This document shows, in pieces, positions 34,421 through 42,528 of a DNA stretch of 64,000 nt (its first letter is position 1; every line of letters begins with the position of its first letter). The notes under the pieces were generated by a model that made no database searches, was not told the origin of the DNA, and saw nothing but the letters and a program-made list of their open reading frames with translations. The DNA is from G963667075 sp963667075. GTDB lineage: Bacteria > Pseudomonadota > Alphaproteobacteria > Micavibrionales > Micavibrionaceae. The translations under genes and the position numbers were made by a program. The stretch is from NCBI GenBank assembly GCA_963667075.1, contig OY762938.1, positions 620,001-684,000 of the forward strand, written 5' to 3'.

Positions 34421-34984
34421 CTAAAGAGAGAGATTTTTAGGCACGGCAAAACAACCGCCGAAATAATTATACGCTTCCTTTTTGGCTGACGAAAAAATAT
34501 CGCTATCTTTTACTTCCTCTGGAAAATTATATCCGTCTTTTTCCACCGCTATTACCTGCCCACCTTTGCGTCTTATTGCAAACCAGTGAAAATTATGAAT
34601 CTTCAATTCATAAGGGGTTTCATCTTTATGCCTAAAGAACAAAACTGCCGGTGTTTGCCCTTCAGAGACATTTTCCATACCGTCTTCCAACAAAGACAAG
34701 CCATCAAGAAGAGCATTTCGTCTTGTCTTTTCAGCAAAGGTATAAAAATCATCTTCTTTACAATCTGCAAGCTTTTGGCCGGATAACATGCCAGGGATCA
34801 GCCACTTCCCTTCATTTATATTAAGAGTAAGATTATAGCAGTTAGCAGAGGCACTCCTCATAGTACGCCACTCTTTAGGACGCCATTCAGGGAACGATGC
34901 CACAGCGCCCCTCCCTTTTAAGCCTTCCCATTGCGCTTGAAAAATTCTAGCTTCTTTTTCAAAATCTGTGGTTAGAAAAGACAT
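34421..34984 (-). CDS. Uncharacterised protein, possibly papain/C39-like
   Basis: A 187-residue soluble protein I do not recognise with confidence. The pair ANCYNLTLN (Cys48 region) and FHWFAIRRKGGQV (His131 region) resembles the Cys and His blocks of some papain-like or NlpC/C39-type proteins, where NCYNYALN and HWYR occur. That suggests, but does not show, a cysteine hydrolase. There is no signal peptide or membrane helix. It lies upstream of the mraZ promoter region as a single gene on the minus strand. Confidence 0.6.
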   Translation of the reverse strand: MSFLTTDFEKEARIFQAQWEGLKGRGAVASFPEWRPKEWRTMRSASANCYNLTLNINEGKWLIPGMLSGQKLADCKEDDFYTFAEKTRRNALLDGLSLLEDGMENVSEGQTPAVLFFRHKDETPYELKIHNFHWFAIRRKGGQVIAVEKDGYNFPEEVKDSDIFSSAKKEAYNYFGGCFAVPKNLSL

Positions 34985-35192
34985 TTTTTATTTAGCCCCT
35001 TTTTTTCGTGACCCTAACACACATAAAATATTTATGTCAAATATATGAAAAAACAGCCAGAATCGGGCTTTTGGGTAATTTTATAAATTATTTTTATGTT
35101 TTTATGAAAAAATATGTTGCATTTTACTAATGTTTTATGGTAACTAATATACATCATAGTGATAAACCAAATGTGTGTGGGGAGTATTTATC
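34985..35192. other. AT-rich intergenic region
   Basis: Very AT-rich noncoding stretch upstream of the 46-residue membrane protein. It contains TTTTATG and TAATATAC elements that could be promoters for that gene or for the divergent gene at 34984. I see no RNA gene in it. Confidence 0.4.
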
Positions 35193-35333
35193 ATGTTAGT
35201 TATTTTTTTAATGATTGCTTTGGCTGTCAATGGTGGGATGTATCTGGGTATTCTGATGTATTCAGCCTACAAGGTCTCTAGCCTTAACAGTAAACTAAGC
35301 TTTTCGCCAAATATCCGTACCTCTATGTTTTAA
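35193..35333 (+). CDS. Small single-pass membrane protein (46 residues)
   Basis: An ATG with a good SD (GGGGAG, 8 nt upstream) opens a 46-codon frame. The product begins MLVIFLMIALAVNGG and continues MYLGILMYSAYKVSSLN, giving one membrane helix of about 24 residues and a short polar tail NSKLSFSPNIRTSMF. No known family. The initiation signal and composition make it a plausible small membrane protein. A GNRA-loop hairpin follows at 35373. Confidence 0.5.
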   Translation: MLVIFLMIALAVNGGMYLGILMYSAYKVSSLNSKLSFSPNIRTSMF

Positions 35334-35372
35334 AAGAGGATTGTTTCGTGAATATTGATGTTTCCTTTGCAT

Positions 35373-35390
35373 CCCCCGTGAAAACGGGGG
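35373..35390. repeat. GC-rich hairpin with GAAA loop
   Basis: CCCCCGT / ACGGGGG stem of 7 bp around GAAA. It lies between the small membrane protein gene and rnpB. Related hairpins with TTTC loops stand at 46321-46338 and 46381-46394. It may be a terminator without a T-run or a dispersed palindrome. Confidence 0.5.
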
Positions 35391-35394
35391 TCTT

Positions 35395-35419
35395 AGGATG
35401 ATGGTAAAATGGTATAAGA
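35395..35419. repeat. Possible remnant end of the four-hairpin element (copy D)
   Basis: GGATGATGGTAAAATGGTAT and the following AAGA resemble the left end of the dispersed element as found at 58069-58094 (GATGATGAGGAAATGGTAT). Only this end is present, next to the rnpB 3' end. The match is short, so chance cannot be excluded. Confidence 0.35.
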
Positions 35420-35429
35420 GAAAAAAAGG

Positions 35430-35796
35430 CTCAGCCGATCTATAAGCCGGGTTCTGTCTTCGCCAAAGCGAAGGATGACCATTCATCTGGATTATACGTT
35501 ACCGCATAATTCAAGCAACCTACCCGGACCGCGATGCGAAAACTCATCCATGTGCAGTCCCTATTTGGTCTTGCTTCCGGTGGGGTTTACCCTGCCATTT
35601 CTGTTGCCAGAAACGCGGTGCGCTCTTACCGCACCATTTCACCCTTACCCAATAATCAGGCCTGATATATCAGGCGGTATATTTTCTGTGGCACTTTCCA
35701 TCGGCTCACGCCGTCCGGACGTTATCCGGCACCGTGTTCCCGTGAAGCCCGGACTTTCCTCTCGTCAAAAGACAAGCGGCCATCCGATCGACTGAG
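35430..35796 (-). ncRNA. rnpB: RNase P RNA (bacterial type A)
   Basis: Catalytic RNA of RNase P, which matures tRNA 5' ends. On the minus strand I see the P1 helix (CTCAGTCGATC at the 5' end, GATCGGCTGAG at the 3' end), the conserved GAGGAAAGTCCGGGC region (CRI), GAACACGGTGCCGGATAA, the P8-P9 region, GGTAAACCCCACC, and the 3' conserved AGAACCCGGCTTATAGATCG. The length of about 367 nt fits type A. A run of T (GCCTTTTTTT) follows P1, giving a terminator. The ends are set from P1 and are good to a few nucleotides. Confidence 0.95.
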
Positions 35797-35828
35797 CGAG
35801 ATATAAATGCTCTTTTTTTTAAGAAAAA

Positions 35829-36500
35829 TCAAGGAAACGCTTTTTCTAACAAAGAACCCAGCCGTTTTCCTGTCTCTAAATCGACTTCTCCCACCTTTTC
35901 AGGTGTCTTAAATATCTCAGGATAAAAATGACGCTGAAAGGCTGTAATCAGCGTTTTTTCATCACAGGACGGGTCATAACCGTAAGAGACAAGTGCCGCC
36001 TTTACATCCCCTTCCAAGGCAGGCACAGTTTTTGCGTCAGGCCATACCCCTATGCCTTTACTGGATAAATAGTGCCAGTCAAAGAGCTCTCCCGGATCTT
36101 TTTTTCTATCGGGCGCAATATCAGAGTGCCCCAAAACACGAACAGGACTGATCTCATATTTCGATATAATGTTTTTTGCTAACACGACGAGGCTTTTCAT
36201 CTGAGCCTCTGGGAAAGGCCGGTAGCCGAAGTCATGCCCCGGATTAACCAGTTCAATCCCGATAGAGGCAGAATTTATATCACGTATCCCGGCCCAATAA
36301 GATACGCCGGCATGCCAGGCCCGTTTTTCTTCCGGTACGAGAATCTCAACAGCTCCATTCTCATCGATCAGATAATGTGCGCTCACTTCCGAATCAGGAG
36401 AACAAAGCCGTGTCATAGCAGCTTCCCTGGTTTTCATCCCTGTGTAATGAAGGATCAAAAAAGAAACAGGAGATGTACGATCATTAAAATTGGGAGACAT
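35829..36500 (-). CDS. N-acetylmuramoyl-L-alanine amidase, AmpD/AmiD-like
   Basis: Zinc amidase that cleaves between MurNAc and the stem peptide. The 223-residue form starting at the ATG at 36500 begins MSPNFNDRTSPVSFLILHYTG. Zinc ligands are His in LILHYTG, His in VLGHSDIAPDRKKDPG, and the Asp of that block; Glu in IGIELVNPG is the usual catalytic-site residue. A C-terminal domain (about 165-223) looks like a peptidoglycan-binding helix bundle (ALVSYGYD...LITAFQRHFYPE). The longer TTG-initiated version at 36536 is not favoured. No signal peptide, so it may act in cytosolic muropeptide recycling. Confidence 0.9.
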   Translation of the reverse strand: MSPNFNDRTSPVSFLILHYTGMKTREAAMTRLCSPDSEVSAHYLIDENGAVEILVPEEKRAWHAGVSYWAGIRDINSASIGIELVNPGHDFGYRPFPEAQMKSLVVLAKNIISKYEISPVRVLGHSDIAPDRKKDPGELFDWHYLSSKGIGVWPDAKTVPALEGDVKAALVSYGYDPSCDEKTLITAFQRHFYPEIFKTPEKVGEVDLETGKRLGSLLEKAFP

Positions 36501-36601
36501 AAAAAATATCTTTTTTCTATTTTTACTATTTATCAATCTTTTCCGTATCTAATTGAACCCACTTTAAAATTATTTTTGTGGGACAAAGAAAGGGTACAAA
36601 A

Positions 36602-37318
36602 ATGAAATTTTCACTTAGTTTAGCCACTGCAGCAGTAGCACTTCTGGCCATGTCGGCCCCTGCTAAAGCAGAAATTTTAACAGACAAAATCGACACTAGC
36701 ACAGCACACCGCTTTGTTAAATCACTAAACAGTGCCGTAAACCATCCGGATTTAGCTATTGGCCGCAACTTCTTCGAAAGAACAGTTACGGACAACAGCT
36801 ATTTCGCAACGAATATAACAAACATTCTGCCGGGCCATCCCTCTTACAGCAGCGTATTGTACAATGGTAGAGTTGTTACAAAAGCCTATCCTTATGGTGT
36901 TTATCCATATTACAACACAGCCGGTGTTGCGATAAAAACATATCCTTATGGGTACTATCCATATTATAACGCCTCCGTAGGGGCTTATCCTCATTACCCC
37001 TATTACACAACGACGAATTACCGTTCTTTCAGTAAAGGCGAAATGATCAACAATTTTGAAACAAAGAAAAAGATGGTCGTCGGCTATCGTAACGATTTCA
37101 AAATTGATCACATCAACATTTCACCAGACGAAAGCACAGCCGTTATCACCGTCGATTCCAGGGAATATGGCGCAAACTATGTGCCCGGGACAGCTTACCT
37201 GACAGAGAGTGCTCTGCATGCGAACTCCAAATGTTCTCTTTACCTGGGTGTTATACACCGCAAAGTTCAGATCACACGCATGGACTGTAACACAAATGCT
37301 TACGTTCCTGTTTACTAA
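36602..37318 (+). CDS. Secreted protein with Tyr/Pro-rich repeats
   Basis: A 238-residue unrecognised exported protein. The ATG at 36602 has AAAGGGTAC just upstream and gives a Sec signal peptide ending SAPAKA (residues 1-23). A globular region follows, then an aromatic repeat region at about 97-142 containing repeated YPYG-YPYYN units. After this comes a soluble domain with DHINISPDESTAVITV and two Cys (CSLYLGV, MDCNTN). The middle repeats might form an extracellular or envelope-associated flexible segment. A GTG at 36578 is a less likely start. Confidence 0.7.
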   Translation: MKFSLSLATAAVALLAMSAPAKAEILTDKIDTSTAHRFVKSLNSAVNHPDLAIGRNFFERTVTDNSYFATNITNILPGHPSYSSVLYNGRVVTKAYPYGVYPYYNTAGVAIKTYPYGYYPYYNASVGAYPHYPYYTTTNYRSFSKGEMINNFETKKKMVVGYRNDFKIDHINISPDESTAVITVDSREYGANYVPGTAYLTESALHANSKCSLYLGVIHRKVQITRMDCNTNAYVPVY

Positions 37319-37345
37319 AACTTCTTTTTCGTTATCCTAGACTGT

Positions 37346-37633
37346 ATGAAGGCAGACAAAAATAACGAAGAAAAAATACTAATATCCATACGTCTAACCC
37401 CGAAAGCCTCTAAAAACAGCATTCGGGGTTGGGTCGTAGATGAACAAGGAGATCGTGTCCTGAAAGTCTTTGTCACAACGGTGCCTGAAAAAGGAAAAGC
37501 CAACAAGACGTTAATTGCTCTGCTCGCGAAAGAATGGAAAATCCCCAAAAGTTCCATTGATATCATTAAAGGCAGCACAGACCGTCTAAAGACACTATCA
37601 CTACCAGCCTCCGCCACTATCCCTGATTATTAA
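37346..37633 (+). CDS. DUF167 family protein (YggU-like)
   Basis: A 95-residue YggU/DUF167 protein of unknown function. The family pattern is clear: RLTPKASKNSIRGW at the start, VFVTTVPEKGKANKTLIALLAKEW in the middle, and SIDIIKGSTDRLKTL near the end. It is short and cytosolic. It converges with sdhB, and a palindrome covers both stop codons. Confidence 0.92.
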   Translation: MKADKNNEEKILISIRLTPKASKNSIRGWVVDEQGDRVLKVFVTTVPEKGKANKTLIALLAKEWKIPKSSIDIIKGSTDRLKTLSLPASATIPDY

Positions 37634-37641
37634 ATAATCAG
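37623..37641. terminator. Bidirectional terminator between DUF167 gene and sdhB
   Basis: Palindrome CTGATTATT-A-AATAATCAG. It includes the TAA of the plus-strand gene and the TGA of sdhB. CCTTTTCTTTT follows on the plus strand. Confidence 0.5.
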
Positions 37642-38432
37642 CCTTTTCTTTTGACCATCATCTTTTTGATTTCAGCAATCGCTTTAGCCGGATTCAAACC
37701 TTTCGGACATGTCTTCGTGCAATTCATAATTGTATGACAACGATAGAGACGGAAAGCATCTTCAAGCTGATCCAGCCGCTCTCCCGTCGCTTCATCGCGA
37801 CTATCAATCAGCCACCTGTACGCTTGTAGCAAGGTTGAGGGCCCTAAAAAGCGATCTCCGTTCCACCAATAGCTCGGACAAGCGGTAGAACAGCAATAAC
37901 ACAGGATACATGTCGCAGGACCATGCCCATCCACACCATTGAGCAAATCCGAATCTGTCGGGCTTTGTAAACGTTCCCTCGTCGGTACAGGAGAGTCCGT
38001 CTTAAGCCAAGGCTCAATCGAACCGTACTGCGCATAAGCCTGTTCCAAATCTGCTACAAGATCTTTTATCACATGCATATGGGGCAAAGGCGTAATCTTG
38101 ACGTCGCGCTTGATCTCTGCAATCGGCTTGGTACATGCAAGTGTATTTGTACCATCAATATTCATCGCGCAAGAGCCGCAAATTCCTTCCCGGCAAGAGC
38201 GGCGAAAAGACAAAGTCCCGTCGATATTATTCTTGATATAAAGGATCGCATCCAGCACCATAGGCCCGCACTTATCCAAATCAATTTCATACGTATCTAT
38301 GCGCGGATTCTCGCCTTTATCAGGGTCCCAGCGATAGATCTTAAACGCCTTTTTACGCAGCGCACCGCCAGCCGCAGAAAATGTCTGCCCTGTCTGTATT
38401 TTTGAATTCCTGGGTAAAATAAGCTCAGCCAT
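37638..38432 (-). CDS. sdhB: Succinate dehydrogenase iron-sulfur subunit SdhB
   Basis: Carries electrons from SdhA to quinone through three Fe-S clusters. The ATG at 38432 (MAELILPRNSK) is preferred; upstream in-frame codons read into unrelated sequence. The 264 residues contain the [2Fe-2S] ligands CREGICGSCAMN, and the ferredoxin-type motifs CILCYCCSTACPSYWW and CHTIMNCTKTCPKGLNP for the 4Fe and 3Fe clusters. In most relatives sdhB follows sdhA directly; here a GGDEF gene and a repeat element intervene. Confidence 0.96.
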   Translation of the reverse strand: MAELILPRNSKIQTGQTFSAAGGALRKKAFKIYRWDPDKGENPRIDTYEIDLDKCGPMVLDAILYIKNNIDGTLSFRRSCREGICGSCAMNIDGTNTLACTKPIAEIKRDVKITPLPHMHVIKDLVADLEQAYAQYGSIEPWLKTDSPVPTRERLQSPTDSDLLNGVDGHGPATCILCYCCSTACPSYWWNGDRFLGPSTLLQAYRWLIDSRDEATGERLDQLEDAFRLYRCHTIMNCTKTCPKGLNPAKAIAEIKKMMVKRKG

Positions 38433-38475
38433 AAAAACAAGAATAAATGGCGTGGCACACAAAGGAAAGGATTTT

Positions 38476-39288
38476 TTAAGAGCCACCAGGTCCCGGCATT
38501 TTGAACGGAGCCGCAACAGCACATACAGTATCATTTGCTGTAACGCTATCAATAATCGCCTGACGCAATGCCGCCTGCCTTTGGGGTTTTTCGTCTTTAT
38601 CAAGATACATAGCCTGATCAGCAACGCCGATAAACCGCTCTGCTTCTTGTCTTGATGGCGGATTTTCCATTGTATCTGTATCTATAACAGCAAAACCAAT
38701 ACTTGTGCCAACAGGGTAAGGCTTTTCTTTCTCACCATAGTAAAGTCCAGCCAAAGCCTCACGAATCCTTAATGTAACAGCCTGCTCGTTAAAACTTTCA
38801 CCAAAATCATAGGTCAAAAGCATAACGATTTCATCACCGCCCCAACGACCAATGGCATCTGTCTCCCTCATCATACCCGAAAGGCGTTTACCAACCTCAA
38901 CCAAAGCGTCATCACCTGCCTGATGCCCGCATTCATCGTTAACCTCTTTAAAACCATCCAGATCCATCAAAACAACAACCGCCTGTTTGTTATCATAACG
39001 ATCAACCTGTTTAAGCGTATCCGTTACTTTTTCTAAAAACAGCTTGCGACCAGGAAGGCCTGTTAAAACGTCATGCCCTGCTTCATTAAGAGCTTGTTTT
39101 GTTTCCTCAAGTTCGGTTTGAAGTTCCGCAACAACGCCTGAGAGTGCCCGCACGGCAACGGCCAATGTTTCCGGATCAGATTCAGGATCTGCCAATGCCT
39201 GTGCCACCTTTTCAGGGTCAAGGCCAGTCCCGTTTAAGGCAACCGTTTTAAATGCAGGGGTTATTACGCCTTTTTCCTGATCTTCCAT
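38476..39288 (-). CDS. Diguanylate cyclase (GGDEF domain), soluble
   Basis: Makes cyclic di-GMP. The 270 residues start with about 70 residues containing a coiled coil (VAELQTELEETKQALNEAG), then a GGDEF domain. The catalytic signature is GGDEI at 150-154. The inhibitory I-site RETD lies at 141-144, five residues before it, so feedback control is likely. VVVLMDLDGFKEVNDECGHQAGDDAL is intact. No membrane or sensory domain is visible. It lies between sdhA and sdhB in the same direction. Confidence 0.92.
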   Translation of the reverse strand: MEDQEKGVITPAFKTVALNGTGLDPEKVAQALADPESDPETLAVAVRALSGVVAELQTELEETKQALNEAGHDVLTGLPGRKLFLEKVTDTLKQVDRYDNKQAVVVLMDLDGFKEVNDECGHQAGDDALVEVGKRLSGMMRETDAIGRWGGDEIVMLLTYDFGESFNEQAVTLRIREALAGLYYGEKEKPYPVGTSIGFAVIDTDTMENPPSRQEAERFIGVADQAMYLDKDEKPQRQAALRQAIIDSVTANDTVCAVAAPFKMPGPGGS

Positions 39289-39372
39289 AGCAGATGTCCC
39301 TCTTCAATTCCGTTTTATGGAGCAAGGACTGTACTATATTTTACATATTAAGTCAACTCGAAAGATACGACC

Positions 39373-39510
39373 TTATACCGTTTCCTCATCATTCGATGAG
39401 GAAAGCGTTCAAACGCCCATGAAACCTTCTGCCAGGCTTTCGCCCAAACGGGCGGGCTACGGTCGTAGCCTTCCAATTCCCGCTCATTTAATGAACGAGA
39501 ATTGGTATTA
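39373..39510 (-). repeat. Four-hairpin dispersed element, copy A
   Basis: A 138-bp element at the end of sdhA. It begins TTATACCGTTTCCTC and ends TTGGTATTA. A 10-bp stem (TTTCCTCATC / GATGAGGAAA) with loop ATTC is followed by CGCCC-AAAC-GGGCG, GGCTAC-GGTC-GTAGCC and an outer stem CCAATTC / GAATTGG. The final TTA is the reverse complement of the sdhA stop codon TAA. Strand is assigned so that the gene-abutting end is the 5' end. Confidence 0.85.
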
Positions 39511-41298
39511 ATAGACCCGGGCTTTTAACGGCACAGGATCCACCTCTTTTGTCATAGGTTGCAACGTGACCGGACGGTAATCGAACCTGACCTTTCCGGT
39601 TTCATTAACCCAGCAAATTGTATGTTTCAGCCAGTTTTCATCATCGCGATTCGGGTAATCTTCTCTTGCATGCGCCCCACGGCTTTCTGTTCTGTTCGTT
39701 GCAGAATGCATGGTCGCCACCGACTGATACAACAGATTATCAAGCTCCATTGCCTCTATAAGGTCTGTATTAAACACAAGAGACCGGTCCGCGAGTTTCA
39801 GGTTGTCACGGGCAGAAAAACACGCATCAATCTTCTCGCACCCCTCTTCCAGCGTATCCTGCATGCGGAACACAGAGGCGTGATCCTGCATCGTCTTTTG
39901 CATAGACAGGCGTAAATCAGACACAGACATATCACCTGCCGCATGACGAAGCGCATCAAAGCGGTCCAAGGCTTTTTGGCCGTTATCGGCCCCTGCTGCT
40001 TTATGCGGTGTCCCCGGCTTTACAAGCTCTGACGCCCTTTGCGCTGCCGCTCTGCCAAATACGACCAAATCAAGCAACGAGTTCGAGCCAAGACGATTTG
40101 CGCCATGCACAGACACGCAAGCGGTCTCACCAATCGCCATAAGGCCCGGTACAATATTATGAGGGTCCGTCAACGTTGGGTTTAAAACTTCGGCCTTATA
40201 ATTGGTTGGAATACCGCCCATATTGTAATGTACCGTTGGCAACACAGGAATCGGCTCTTTTTCAACATCAACATCGGCAAAAATACGCGCCGTTTCTGCA
40301 ATCCCCGGCAAGCGGGCATGAATAACAGCAGGGTCAAGATGCTCCAGATGAAGATGCACATAGTCTTTATGCGCACCAAAGCCTTTTCCGGCACGCAGCT
40401 CCATTGTAATGGCACGACTCACCACATCACGGCTGGCAAGATCCTTGGCAGAGGGCGCATAACGCTCCATAAACCGTTCCCCGTCACTGTTAGAGAGATA
40501 GCCGCCCTCGCCACGCACAGCTTCAGAAATAAGGCACCCCGCGCCGTAAATGCCGGTCGGGTGGAACTGCACGAACTCCATATCCTGCACCGGCACAGCG
40601 GCACGCAAGGCAAAGGCATTGCCGTCCCCCGTACAGCTATGCGCACTCGTACAGGAAAAGAACGCACGGCCATACCCACCTGTCGCAAGCACCGTCTGAT
40701 GAGCACGAAAACGGTGAATCGTGCCATTTGTAATATCCCACGCCATGACCCCGACACACGCGCCTTCATCATCCATAATAAGATCAAGCACCACATATTC
40801 TATAAAGAACTCAGCCTTATGTTTTAAGGCCTGCTGATACAAGGTATGCAAAATAGCATGCCCCGTGCGGTCTGCCGCGGCACAGGTCCGCATGGCCTGT
40901 CCTTGCCCAAAATGAGTCGTCATACCGCCAAAGGCCCGCTGATAAATCTTGCCGTCTTCTGTACGGGAAAACGGCACACCGTAATGCTCCAGCTCAATCA
41001 CGGCGGGGATGGCTTCACGGCACATATATTCGATCGCGTCCTGATCCCCCAGCCAGTCAGAGCCTTTGACCGTATCATACATATGAAAACGCCAGTCATC
41101 TTCCCCCATATTGCCAAGGGCCGCCGAGATTCCCCCTTGCGCCGCCACGGTATGGGAGCGCGTTGGAAAAAGCTTTGTCAGGCATGCCGTCCGCAGGCCC
41201 TTTTCCGCCATCCCAAACGTCGCCCGCAGCCCAGCACCGCCGCCGCCAACAACAATGACATCATATTCATGTTCCGTAATGTCGTATGACTGGGTCAT
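39508..41298 (-). CDS. sdhA: Succinate dehydrogenase flavoprotein subunit SdhA
   Basis: Oxidises succinate to fumarate. The 596-residue protein has the FAD motif VIVVGGGGAGLRATFGMAE, cited here as VVGGGGAGLRA, the FAD-linking His in TRSHTVAAQGGIS, the active-site block HPTGIYGAGCLISEAVRGEGG, VHGANRLGSNSLLDLV and RTESRGAHAREDYP. The C-terminus ends VPLKARVY, and its TAA stop is part of the four-hairpin element copy A. An ACT-domain gene lies upstream, so the sdhCD-sdhA continuity is interrupted. Confidence 0.97.
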   Translation of the reverse strand: MTQSYDITEHEYDVIVVGGGGAGLRATFGMAEKGLRTACLTKLFPTRSHTVAAQGGISAALGNMGEDDWRFHMYDTVKGSDWLGDQDAIEYMCREAIPAVIELEHYGVPFSRTEDGKIYQRAFGGMTTHFGQGQAMRTCAAADRTGHAILHTLYQQALKHKAEFFIEYVVLDLIMDDEGACVGVMAWDITNGTIHRFRAHQTVLATGGYGRAFFSCTSAHSCTGDGNAFALRAAVPVQDMEFVQFHPTGIYGAGCLISEAVRGEGGYLSNSDGERFMERYAPSAKDLASRDVVSRAITMELRAGKGFGAHKDYVHLHLEHLDPAVIHARLPGIAETARIFADVDVEKEPIPVLPTVHYNMGGIPTNYKAEVLNPTLTDPHNIVPGLMAIGETACVSVHGANRLGSNSLLDLVVFGRAAAQRASELVKPGTPHKAAGADNGQKALDRFDALRHAAGDMSVSDLRLSMQKTMQDHASVFRMQDTLEEGCEKIDACFSARDNLKLADRSLVFNTDLIEAMELDNLLYQSVATMHSATNRTESRGAHAREDYPNRDDENWLKHTICWVNETGKVRFDYRPVTLQPMTKEVDPVPLKARVY

Positions 41299-41304
41299 GT
41301 TTTC

Positions 41305-41703
41305 TCACTGTTTTGATAAATTCTCTAATAATAAAAAAGCTTCCTCTGCCTTGTCTTTTTCTATGAAGAGATGATCATGATAGAAGGCTGATATAGCATT
41401 CATACTTATACCATTCTCTGCAAGCACAGCCGTGATAGCCGCCAAAAAACCAATAGCTTCCAACGAAGAGTGAATTGTCATAGTTATCATACGAGATTCA
41501 TATTCATAAGCTATACCGGCACTCTGAGCCTCTTGCCTGTCTAAAATTAATGTTGTTCCTTCCTTTTCATGGAAAATCCCTATCGGATTTACGCTCTTTG
41601 GAATTTTTTCATCTAACGACAAAGAACAAAATACATATATTCCCTCTTGCAATTCCGGCTTCATTTCCGAAATAAGTTTCTTAAAATCTTTTTCGCCAGC
41701 CAT
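41305..41703 (-). CDS. ACT domain-containing protein
   Basis: A 132-residue protein of the ACT-like family seen in small bacterial regulators. The N-terminal block PELQEGIYVFCSLSLDEK and the C-terminal MTIHSSLEAIGFLAAITAVLAENGISMNAISAFYHDHLFIE, cited in parts as LEAIGFLAAITAVLAENGIS and AFYHDHLFIE, form paired ACT folds. A ligand is probably an amino acid but is unknown. The ATG at 41703 fits a GGAG 10 nt upstream; a TTG at 41709 is nearer to it but less usual. It is 6 bp upstream of sdhA and 25 bp downstream of sdhD. Confidence 0.82.
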   Translation of the reverse strand: MAGEKDFKKLISEMKPELQEGIYVFCSLSLDEKIPKSVNPIGIFHEKEGTTLILDRQEAQSAGIAYEYESRMITMTIHSSLEAIGFLAAITAVLAENGISMNAISAFYHDHLFIEKDKAEEAFLLLENLSKQ

Positions 41704-41727
41704 CCTCAATATTCTCCTTTTTTACTA

Positions 41728-42120
41728 TTACCCAAACGCCACTTCCAGAATAGCGAAGATACTCACCACAACTGTAGCACTGTAAAAGAGCTTGATGCCT
41801 ATCAGTTTTATCATCTTAAAAGCTTCGCAGTGGATATAGTCTTCGACAATAACCTGCGCACCAAGTGCCGCATGAAAAAAGGCCGTGATCACGAACAGGA
41901 TCATAAGGACAGCATTCACAGGATAGGCAAGCCAGCTATACATCTCGGCATAAGCCGCGCCCGCCGTATGCACCATGGACCACACGAACCACAGCGATAA
42001 AAAGAACGAGGCAATAGATGATATACGCTGATAGAGCCAATGCTCCGTTCCGTTTTTAGCCGCCCCCAGTCCCTTGACTTTGGCGATAGGGGTTTGAATT
42101 GAGTTTTTGTCCTGTGTCAT
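41728..42120 (-). CDS. sdhD: Succinate dehydrogenase membrane anchor SdhD
   Basis: A 130-residue protein with three membrane helices (about 31-52, 60-80, 95-118). It carries EHWLYQRISSIASFFLSL in the first helix and the heme-side His in FFHAALGAQVIVEDYIH, typical of alphaproteobacterial SdhD. With SdhC it binds heme b and quinone. It starts immediately after sdhC. Confidence 0.92.
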   Translation of the reverse strand: MTQDKNSIQTPIAKVKGLGAAKNGTEHWLYQRISSIASFFLSLWFVWSMVHTAGAAYAEMYSWLAYPVNAVLMILFVITAFFHAALGAQVIVEDYIHCEAFKMIKLIGIKLFYSATVVVSIFAILEVAFG

Positions 42121-42121
42121 G

Positions 42122-42526
42122 TCACACCGCCAGACTGCGTAGAAACATGGTATAACACCATGTTCCCACCGTGAGAAGAGATGAGGTTAACAACACGGCT
42201 AAACCTGCTCTCGTTGCGTTTTTAATGTCAAATAAGAGGCCAGTATCCCAGATCAGATGCCGGATGCCATTGCACAAATGGTAATACAGGGAGAACAAAA
42301 AACCAAGCAGGGCAAGCTGTCCAATCGGTGTAAAGGCAACATACACAAAAAACACATAGGCTGCTTCGCTATGTGCCAAAGCCACTAAAAACCACACGAC
42401 ACCATAAAGCCCCAAAATCAAAGCCAGCCCCGTGGCTCTGTGCAATATAGATAACACAGAGGTCATCTGAGGACGGTAAATGGAAAGATGCGGCGATAAA
42501 GGACGGTCGATTTTTGTTTTTGTCAT
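42122..42526 (-). CDS. sdhC: Succinate dehydrogenase cytochrome b556 subunit SdhC
   Basis: A 134-residue, three-helix membrane subunit. The N-terminal motif RPLSPHLSIYRPQMTSVLSI is diagnostic, HRATGLALILGL marks the first helix with its Ser/His quinone site, and the heme ligand His is in YYHLCNGIRHLIWD. It starts 2 bp after asd, so asd and sdh may share a transcript. Confidence 0.95.
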   Translation of the reverse strand: MTKTKIDRPLSPHLSIYRPQMTSVLSILHRATGLALILGLYGVVWFLVALAHSEAAYVFFVYVAFTPIGQLALLGFLFSLYYHLCNGIRHLIWDTGLLFDIKNATRAGLAVLLTSSLLTVGTWCYTMFLRSLAV

Positions 42527-42528
42527 GA

